Origin: Oegoconia quadripuncta
Lineage: Eukaryota > Arthropoda > Insecta > Lepidoptera > Autostichidae
Length of the DNA stretch: 64,000 nt
Assembly: GCA_949316235.1 (NCBI GenBank)
Contig: OX438747.1
Span: 28,152,618-28,216,617, forward strand
Reading direction: 5' to 3'
Both the position numbers and the translations under genes were made by a program. Every line of letters starts with the position of its first letter. The first letter of the stretch is position 1. This document shows, piece by piece, positions 1 through 8,700 of this stretch. The notes below the pieces were generated by a model. The model ran no database searches. It was not told the origin of the DNA and saw only the letters and a list, made by a program, of their open reading frames with translations.

Positions 1-655
1 ACGGAGTGTGACCGGACAGAAGCTCTTAGAAGCTCAATGATTATGGGAGGCTATTTGTACTTAAATAATGTAGGCGCCTGTAATACCATTCTGGCTTCAC
101 CCTACTCGAGTGAAGCGAGGATGCTTTACAGGCTACTGTCATTAGCTATTAGTAATCATAACGTTTAGTATCTATATTGTAAATGTCTATACAGACCCAC
201 ATGTTCAAGTTAAAATGAACAAGGTCTTTAAACCAAGATTTAAAAAAAAAAAAAAAATTTAAGTAGCTAATGATTAGTATGCCTAAATTACAATTTTATT
301 ATTTTATATATTAACTATTATACTATTTAGCTGGTTCGTACATTATTGCATTGGTTTCGACTGTAATGATAATGTATCGTAATAATAATAATAAATAAAT
401 AAATAAATATACTACTTACATAATTAGATACATACACAAACATAATGTATACTTATAAAATACCTAATATTCATATATAATATGCCTAATCCTTGTTGAG
501 ATACCAGATGAGTTTTTTTACCGTAAGGAAAAAAATTGGGCATATTATGAAATGAAATAGTAATTTATTTGCAAATGATAATTAGGTAATTGAAATATAA
601 GTTACTGGCTTAGGTATTTTGTTTATTTGTTTTCAAAACCATCATCCATTTTTCC

Positions 656-903
656 TCACGGTAAAAAATTCATGCGATATGGATGTATACCTCTTTTCTC
701 GGGGTTTTGATGTTTGTGACGGTTGTGTTGAATTTTCTCAAATTGCTGCATGGTACCAGATAATACATTTAATCTGGTAGCGACTTCGTCTTCTGTAAGT
801 TCCGTAGTAGAGAATATATAGGTATCCATTCGTGTAAGCGTTCCCCGAAGCGAGCCGCGGGTTCTTTTTAGTTTTTCAGTAATTTCTTTAGCCATCGTCG
901 CCA
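656..903 (-). pseudogene. LTR-retrotransposon gag-like fragment
   Basis: A minus-strand frame from Met (MAKEITEKLKRTRGSLRGTL) through a region containing MQQFEKIQHN resembles the N-terminus of insect BEL/Pao-type Gag. Only the first 60-80 residues are present. Family assignment is by pattern memory and is weak. Confidence 0.4.
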
Positions 904-1104
904 AATTGTACAATAAATTCATTGCAAATCTAGCAACTTTATCCAAACCTCTAAACGAATTACTAAAGAAAGAAACTCAATTCATATGGTCACCTGAGTG
1001 CGAGAAGAGTGTTAGCAATATAAAGAAGGCGATCGCTAGTAAGAATGTTTTGACACATTTCGATCCACAAAGAAGCCCCGAGAAAAGAGGTTATACATCA
1101 GATA
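676..1104. repeat. Inverted repeats bounding the two retroelement fragments
   Basis: CCCCGAGAAAAGAGGT followed by (T)ATACATC occurs on the minus strand at about 690-712 and on the plus strand at about 1075-1099. The gag-like and pol-like fragments therefore sit between inverted copies of one sequence. Confidence 0.6.
904..1077 (+). pseudogene. Ty3/gypsy-type polymerase fragment (RT/RNase H junction)
   Basis: A frame of about 57 codons including KFIANLATLSKPLNELLKKE and FIWSPECEKS resembles the connection just after the reverse transcriptase of gypsy-type elements (Y-x-KFI-x-N-x-A-x-L-x-KPL-x-x-LLKK). It ends in DPQ then unrelated sequence. It is a remnant without flanking domains. Confidence 0.6.
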
Positions 1105-1889
1105 TATTTTCAATTTAGACAAATACAATTTGTATTTCAATTAAGACAGACACGAAATGACAGTCGGCGGCGCGGTGCTGCTTCTCGAGTACATAATTTT
1201 TGTATAATATTGTATAATAATAATAAAGCTTTAATTCAGATTTAAAAGCTAATATTGGGTATACTTATACCTACAAACAGATAACAATAAGCTACCAAAA
1301 TTAAACCAAAATGGGTCGACATTGACAAAAACATTTCAAATACGTAACTAGGTAGGCACTTAGACCCAGTTGCAATACACGTCAGGTGAAATCAATCAAC
1401 TACTGAACTCCCTTACCTTATAACTTATAATTTATAATACACCTGTGAACTGTGTCCATAACTGATACTACCCATAGTCTTGCAATGGCATGCAGTATAT
1501 GGAAAAAATAGGGCATACAAGGCAAGTGAAATGGAAGTTATTGGCATAATAATAAATAAATAAATAAATTTCTTTATATAATAATAAATCATTTATTTTT
1601 CCAGACAATAAGGTCCATCTTTGTTAGTACAGTCACCTATAACTATGATAGTAAACAGTGGTAGACAATGGTGTCTATTCGGATGTACACCAACCAAACT
1701 AAAACCAGTTTTAAAGTAGTACCAGTAAAGTCTAATATTGTAAATGAGAAAATTTGGACGTTTGTCTATTTGCAGTAGCTTTAACATATTGACTGACAGA
1801 TAAATGCAATAAGCCTATGTCCAATAGATTTAAAATGACATTCAACAAACAATATCATTGAAACAAAAGCTTGAAGTTTGAAAAAATTT

Positions 1890-2165
1890 GTTGCCCGATC
1901 ATGGCGTAACGGATGAACGGATTTGGATGAAATCCCAACTAATCCCAACTGTCCCAACTAAAATTATAAATACGAACGTTTGTATATATGTATGTATGGA
2001 TGGGTGGGTGTTACCTCTTCACGCTTATACCGCTGGACGAATTTGGATGAAATTTGGTGGGTAGACAGATTAGGACCTGGATTAACATATAGCCAATTTT
2101 TTTTTGCTGAACCGATTTTGACCAGATCTTCCACGCGGACGAAGTCGCGGGCGGAAAGCTAGTTT
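1890..2165 (+). repeat. Interspersed repeat ending GCGGGCGGAAAGCTAGT (two partial copies)
   Basis: Contains AACGGATGAACGGATTTGG, TATAAATACGAACGTTTG and the end GTCGCGGGCGGAAAGCTAGT. These motifs recur at 2375-2410, 11205-11300 (reverse), 28508-28715 (reverse), 59025-59112 (reverse) and 61510-61610. Widespread in Lepidoptera; element class not assigned. Confidence 0.6.
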
Positions 2166-2224
2166 AGTATAGTATAGATAGTTTTTATCCCGATACAGTT
2201 AGTAGTTCCCGTGGGACAAACAAA

Positions 2225-2350
2225 TTAAACATATCATCATCTTCAAGTCTAGAGTGAATAGGCATTTACTGGGTGCGCGTGATACATCTTCGGGTACATC
2301 GTCACTTTCCATCAGGTGAGATTGTAGTCAAACGCGAAACCAGTTTTTAA
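2225..2350 (+). mobile_element. LINE 3' end fragment
   Basis: Contains the last codons of a reverse-transcriptase ORF (FKSRVNRHLLGARDTS-like) and TCACTTTCCATCAGGTGAG, then an A-rich tail. Related copies are at 2595-2825, 5420-5512 and 31128-31275 (reverse). Confidence 0.65.
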
Positions 2351-2594
2351 TTAAAAAAAAAAACCGCGAGAAAGTTATTTCTCGCAGGCGAAGCCGCGGA
2401 AAGCTAGTAACTCATAAAGAAAGCCTTAACACTAAAAAACAAGAACGTCAAACTGTAGTTGATTTAGATTCCGATCTTTTAAAGAATTGCCAACAGTTTT
2501 GTGCTAATCAGATTAGATTAGATATAATTTTTTTTCAAACCATCATCCAATAAAGCTTTTTGTCATTTCAAGGGATTCCACCCGTATATAGTTA

Positions 2595-2825
2595 CTATAC
2601 CGAACATTCGCACTAAGAAGTTCGATTCTACATTCATCATCCGAACAACCAAGGCATGGAACTCCCTTCCGGCGTCAGTCTTTCCTGAATCCTACAACCT
2701 TGGGATCTTCAACAGCAGAGTGAATGGGCATTGACTGAGATCGCATACTTCATCTCCGACCACATCGTCACTTTCCATCTGGTGAGATTGTGGTCAAACG
2801 AGAATCCAGTCATTCATTAAAAAAA
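2595..2825 (+). mobile_element. LINE reverse-transcriptase C-terminal fragment and tail
   Basis: Translates as IRTTKAWNSLPASVFPESYN and LGIFNSRVNGH, then stop. This W-N-x-LP-x-x-VFP motif is the usual C-terminal end of Jockey/CR1-type LINE polymerases. It is followed by CATCTGGTGAGATTGTGGTC and an A-rich tail. Confidence 0.7.
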
Positions 2826-2935
2826 TTCAATTAAATAAATAGAAAACTTGGAGAAAATATCAGTTCCAACGTTCTACGAACGAACCCCTACGGATCCCAG
2901 CAGTCGCATATCAATCTCCAGCCGGCGCGAAGTCG

Positions 2936-3560
2936 ATGAAATGAAATGCATTTATTCATGTAGGCAATACAATATGCACTTATGAACGTCACTTGTTTTT
3001 TAAACTACCACTAGTTCGGAACGCGACCACTACTGAGAAGAGCTAGCGAGAAACTCAGAGGGTTTGTCTCTTTTCAATCAGTCATTTACAATCTAGAAAG
3101 GTTACAACAATTTTTATATATCGTGTAGAGGAGCCGTTTAATCCCATGGATTACTATCATTAATGTAGTCTGAAATTTTGTAATATCCCTTTCTTTTTAC
3201 ATACTTCTTGTTTTATAATAAGTTTAAATTTATTAAGCGGAAGATTCCGTATATCCATGGGAACCTTGTTGTAGAAGCGCACACATTGACCTCTGAATGA
3301 CTTGCTAAGTCTACTAAAAGGTACAGCTAATTGATTTTTGTTTCTTATATTGACATTATGTCGGTCACAATGTTTCTCGAATGAATATATATTTCTCTTA
3401 ACATATACAAGATTTTCATATCGTGACGAAATTGTTAAAATATTAATTTCTTCAAATATTTGTCTTAATTTATCTCTTGACCTTAATTTATAGATTGCAC
3501 GAATAGCTCGTTTCTTGCAAGATAAATATATTTCCCCACAGCAAGATGCCATATGGCATC
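2936..3560 (-). pseudogene. LINE ORF2 C-terminal fragment with 3' UTR
   Basis: The minus frame 3552-3163 encodes about 130 residues starting near KKRAIRAIYKLRSRDKLRQI and ending in a stop. The same motif (KRAIRAIYNLRCRDSLRDLF) ends the reverse transcriptase at 29.4-30.5 kb, so they are the same superfamily. Its 3' end is near 2936. 5'-truncated. Confidence 0.75.
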
Positions 3561-4275
3561 AAGCTGTGAATGAGGGTTTTGGGGAAAAAAGAAATTAAAC
3601 TACCTATGCCAATACCTTCTATTTCACTTACCTAATATGCCTTATTTTTTTTTTATTACGGCAAAAAAATTCATCAAGTATATTTTATTTGCGTCCCTTT
3701 TCTACACAAACATAATTTAAGATGATATGACTAATTATAAGTCATTATTTAAGCACTTCATTTGCTAATACGTAAACTCTAATAACTTACGAGGTTAACA
3801 CGGCATTGTCATTTGTTAATTTAGTCCCAATTTAAGTGTTGGTGCAGTGAGTGATATTTCAATGGCTACTTACTATTACCCCTGTTGTTATCCATATGAG
3901 GTGAATATAAAACTCGTGAATACGTATAAATAATAAGTCGGGTCTCTTCGTATTTCGTACGTAATCGCCGCCGGTCGCCGAAGGCCAGCCGAACCGTGGA
4001 CATTATCTGGGGAGTACTACATTCCACCTTCGCTATTTCTATGAAGGTTATTGTTTCCTCACAACGTTTTCCTTCACCATATAAGAGCAGTCGGATAAAT
4101 GCGCATAAGTAATTAAATTAAATTTAAAAACTCATTTCAAACTCAAAACCTATAAAGATTAACTGGTGAGTTAATCTTTATAGGTTGGTGGTGACCAACT
4201 AATACTATACTATATATATTAAGATTTTTACATATATATTTTGGTAAAGCAGGCGCTGAGGAATCATATAATAAT

Positions 4276-4537
4276 AATAAATGTCTGCACAAACACACAG
4301 CACCATCTAGGTCCACAGTAAGCATCTAGGCTTGTGTTATGGATTCCAGATGGTTGATAAACTACACAAATACGTTTTTTTTTGTAAATAAATACATGTA
4401 TAAATGAAAAACGTCCATAACTCGGGAACACATGTCTGTATTCATCATACAAACATGTACCCCTAGCGGGATTCGTACCCGCGACCATTTGGTATAGTAG
4501 CAGAGTTTCTAACCACTACACCAAACACGTCGTCATG
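4276..4537 (-). mobile_element. tRNA-headed SINE, family B
   Basis: The reverse-orientation head has A-box-like TGGTGTAGTGGTTAG and B-box-like GGTACGAATCCC. The body includes CATCTGGAATCCATAACAC and the tail runs into ATTATTATTAT. The family recurs at 6629, 10007, 39857, 48241, 54120, 59395 and 61286. Extra arm sequence and divergence exclude a real tRNA gene. Confidence 0.75.
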
Positions 4538-4630
4538 ATCCTTAAATATCATATAAATACTTTGTTATCTTGAAAGAAATCATTTAGGTTATAGTAGCTT
4601 TTTTTAACAAGGAAGTTCCTCCTTTTTTAA

Positions 4631-4941
4631 CCGCCTCCTTGGCTCAATGTAAACAACATTGGGGTTTACGATTCGGAGGTCGCGGGTTCGATCCCCAGCG
4701 GGGTACATGTTTACGTACTCGGTTTGGTTGGTGGTCGGACATTTTAAATGTCCGCCTGGCTAGCTAACACCATCTTATCTAAATCTGCGGCCAAGCAGCA
4801 ATGTTAATAGCATTGTTGTGTTCCGGTTGTCAGAGATAAGATAGCCAGTGCCCCAAATATGTTGGGGTTTCCGGGTCAGTACGCTTCCACCTTCGACCTC
4901 ATCTTCACTTAACATCAGGTGTGATTGAGGTTACTAACCGA
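4631..4941 (+). mobile_element. tRNA-headed SINE, family A (full-length)
   Basis: The head CCGCCTCCTTGGCTCAATGT has an A-box-like part and a B box, GGTTCGATCCCC. The body includes TGTTCCGGTTGTCAGAGATA and the end reads ACATCAGGTGTGATTGAGG. It is the most complete plus-strand copy of a family with about 14 copies here. Confidence 0.8.
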
Positions 4942-5014
4942 AATGCATAAAAAAAATCAAACACTAATAATAATTAATACCGCCTAACCCACCTATTTCA
5001 AATGTACTGTCTTT

Positions 5015-5160
5015 ATACCCAAAGGTTGTCTGGAAGAGATCGCTTTTAGTGATAAGGTCGCCAAATTGTACATTCTATTCTTACCACTTTTCTGAAACTG
5101 TATTTTCTTATCTGTTGTGCAATAAAGTGTATTTGTATTGTATTGTAAGTCTGATTGACT
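5015..5160 (+). mobile_element. LINE 3' tail fragment
   Basis: GTCTGGAAGAGATCGCTTTT, a GATAAGGTCGCCAAATTGTAC-like segment and CAATAAAGTGTATTTGTATT match a similar tail at 10340-10475. It carries an AATAAA signal and a TTG/TATTG-rich end. Confidence 0.6.
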
Positions 5161-5237
5161 TAAATTGAAATAATTTAAATTACATAAAATAGGCAAGCCA
5201 AAACACATTAATTAGTAGCAATTAGTAGAATTTTTAA

Positions 5238-5326
5238 CCGCCTTCGTGGCTCAATGTAAACCGCATAAGGTTTACGAATCGGAGGTTGTGGGTTCGCTCC
5301 CCAGCAGCAGTATGTTTAGTACTGTG
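5238..5326 (+). mobile_element. SINE family A, head only
   Basis: TGGCTCAATGTAAACCGCAT and GGTTCGCTCCCCAGCAG represent the tRNA-like head; the body is missing. Confidence 0.65.
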
Positions 5327-5419
5327 GTAGAAAAGATAAATTGTTTATTTGCGAGGATACAGTAGTATCATAGATCTTATTTCTTATAAAAGCTCATTGT
5401 ATATATAACATATATAATA

Positions 5420-5515
5420 AATAGTCATTTACTGGGATCGCGTGCTTCATCTTCGACCACATCGTCACTTCAGGTGAGATTGTGGTCAAACGCAAATCCA
5501 GTCAATCATTGAAAA
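5420..5515 (+). mobile_element. LINE 3' tail fragment
   Basis: TTACTGGGATCGCGTGCTTC and TCAGGTGAGATTGTGGTCAA match the 3' end at 2700-2825; an A-rich tail follows. It lies about 115 bp upstream of PAIP2 exon A. Confidence 0.6.
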
Positions 5516-5631
5516 AAAAAACGCAAACACGAACAAGTTTGGTTGGTGGTAGGCATTGGTGGTGGTCAAATTGAGAACCTCCCTTTTTATGTCAGTTAAA
5601 ATTGAATAACATACCTGTTCCTCCATTTCAG

Positions 5632-5735
5632 GTGATGCAACAGTTGGAGGAAGAAGCCCTTATGGAGCAATGCATAGAGGCGATGCTGGAGGATGAGCAA
5701 CGGGAGAGGCGCCGACCACACAAGCAGTATCCCAC
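5632..5735 (+). CDS. Paip2: PAIP2 exon A (acidic PABP-binding segment)
   Basis: The acceptor is TTTCAG ending at 5631 and the donor is GTAAGT at 5736. The exon begins in phase 0 with Val-Met-Gln and ends with two bases of a Thr codon. It encodes 34 residues, half of them acidic or Gln, ending in Arg-rich RERRRPHKQYP. An upstream phase-0 exon is required and was not found in 1-5631. Confidence 0.85.
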
Positions 5736-8700
5736 GTAAGTGTCACATCGACATACATACATAATGTCACGCCTATTTCCCGTAGGGGTAGGCAGAGAGC
5801 ACAGACTTCCACTCGGTTTTTCCCGTTGGTCAGATCGATGGTTAGATTAGTCTGTCCAGTGGGAAATTTTTGTCCCATTTTTTTTTATTATTTACAACGG
5901 GTTGGTAGTTGACCTCAATCACACCTGATGTTAAGTGAAGATGAAGTCGAAGGTGGAAGCGTACTGACCCGGAAACCCCAACACTTTTGGGGGACTGGCT
6001 ATCTTATCTCTGACAACCGGAACACAACAATTCTATTAACATTGTTGCTTGGCGGGAGATTTAGATAAGATGGTGGTAGCTAGCCAGGCGGATATTTAAA
6101 ATGCCCTACCACCAACCAAACCGAGTACTTAAACATGTACCCCGCTGGGGATCGAACCCGCGACCTCCGAATCGTAAACCCAACGTTGTTTACATTGAGC
6201 CACGGAGGCGGCCCATTGTCCAGATCAGCTCTGCTTTTCCAGTTGGTCAGATCGATGGTTAGATTAGTCTGTCCAGTGCGAACAGTGAAAGAAAGTACAT
6301 TTAAAGTGAAAACTGTTTAAAGGCCATTCTACATTCTATATTTCCGTTGAGCTACCGAGACAATTACGAAACGGGCGTATCCCACTATTTCCATGGAAAT
6401 AGTGGGATTCACCCTGCGAAACTCATCGAAAACTATGTGCGTGCGAATTGAGGGAGCATCCTTCTCTTGCTACGATCCTGACACACCTCTTCTGCTTCCT
6501 TCACTCTCATAAGGTTGTTCATACATGCTCGTCGGTTTAGGGTACTCTTGACTTGGCCTTTCTTTAAGACGTCCCCGATTTGATCATGGTACGTTCGCCT
6601 CATCGACGAAGGATTTACATAATTAAATAAATAAATATCTTTGCACATACACATAGCACCATCTAGGTCCACAGTAATCATCTAGGCTTGTGTTATGGAT
6701 ACCAGATGGTTGATAAACTACACAAATACATTTTTTTTGTAAATAAATACACGTATAAATGAAAAACATCCATAACTCGGGAACACATGTCTGTATTCAT
6801 CATACAAACATATGCCCCTAGCGGGATTCGAACCCGTGACCGTGACGTGAAGAAGAAGCAAGAAACTCGAAGGTTTGCTCTTTTAAAATCAGGCTTTGAT
6901 TTTACATAAAGGTAAATTATTAATTGTGAAATAGCCTGGCATGCGAACGATCTGATTATGTCCAGGGATGATTATCATCTGAATAATCTGATATTTTATA
7001 ATATGCTTTGTTAATAAGTTTCTGTTTTATGGTATCTTTAAATTTTTTGAGAGGAAGATTTTGTATATCAACTGGAACCTTATTGAAAAAGCGTATACAT
7101 TTATTATTACTTAGTTTGACTCACTATTTACTTTTACCCCTAGATTTGTATAATGATTATTATTTAATAGTGACTTTCCACCTAATTATTTTTTAAAAAG
7201 AATTGTAATGAAAAATGAGAATCTGTAATTGGCATAACTTTGGCTTATAGATTTTATGTAATATTTTTTATAATGATGCTGTTGATTATGTACTATCAAT
7301 AAAATAACGACATACATAATGTCACGACCTTTATCCCAAATGGCGTGGTCAGGGATATCCCAAACATTAGCGTTTGGGGGTTCCAAACATTAAACGATTT
7401 TGTTACAACATTTACCATTCGTAATATTATTACAGGAGGTGAGCCCATCGCCGTTAAAACGTGCAAATCTATAGATCTTTTTGTGGAAAGTCCCTTAGTC
7501 GCCTTTTGTGACACCCACGGGAAGTGAGGTTGGTTTTAATGAAGACAGCAAAACAGATTAAAATAAGTAACAATTTGTTTTCAGCACGAGTAACGGCACG
7601 TCGTCCCTATCCCTGGAGGAGACAGTCTCCAGATCGACCCTCAACCCTCTCGCCGCAGAGTTTGTCCCAACGCGAGCGAGGTTACCCACAGGTATCTTCT
7701 CGTCCCAAATACCGCAATGTGTCAATGCTAAAGTCTTTGATAAGTGTGTTGCCCGTGATGATATGTGGAACTGAGACGTCGTTGCTCACTACGGGCCCCA
7801 TAAGAAGGGTCAAGGTCACCCTAAGGGCATTGGAGAGAGCTATCCCCCACAAGGGGACCGATGATTTGGTAAAGATCGTGGGAAGCCTCCACCCGTCGTT
7901 GTGGAGATCTTTGGAGGAGATCTTTGTCCAGCAGTGGACGTCTCGGCTGATATATTGACGCAGAGGCTGATATAGTGAAGATAGGCCGAAGGTGGAAGCA
8001 TACTGACCTGTAAACCCAAATATTTGGGGAACTGGCTATCTTATCTCTGACAACCGGAACACAACATGATTTAGATAAGATGGTGTTAGCTAGTCAGGCG
8101 GGCATTTAAAACGTAAGAAAACAGTTTATTTTTGCCCTACTACCAACCAAACCCCGTAATAAACATGTACCCCACTGGGGATCGAACCCGCGACATCCGA
8201 TTCGTAAACCCTATGTTCACATTGAGCCACGGAGGCAGTTAGATTTCAATAGTTAGCTCAACAGAAAGGTTTACAATATCGAGACGCTCTTTAAATTTGA
8301 AATTATTACGAATTAAAATGAGACTACCGCCTCGTATTTCTTTCCTCCTGCTGAACGAGCGTGCATTAATACAATTGGCTTGTTACTGAATCGAAAACAG
8401 GTGTCAGGATGGCGTATCTCGTATGTCAAACTAATGTGGCTAATACGGCCCTTGGGCCCGTATTTCAAATGGTTGCTCAAGCGTAGACCTGCGCTCGAGC
8501 ATAGAAATTGATACCGCTGTACAAGATACATAAAGCTGTCCCTTCTTAACTGTACACAAGCGGAGATCTCTACTTGAGTAACATTCAATACGGGCCTAAG
8601 TCTGAAATACGCCTCTGTTTTTAAAACCGTTAAAAATTACCTCTATACATTACAGAAGAGAAGGCCGAGAGTCCGTCGACGCCGCAGCCCCAACCCTCAC

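Noticed and set aside
1..240. Leftmost sequence as a PAIP2 upstream exon or LTR
   Set aside because: No EYMWMENEEEF-like coding or clear LTR signature could be read; left unassigned.
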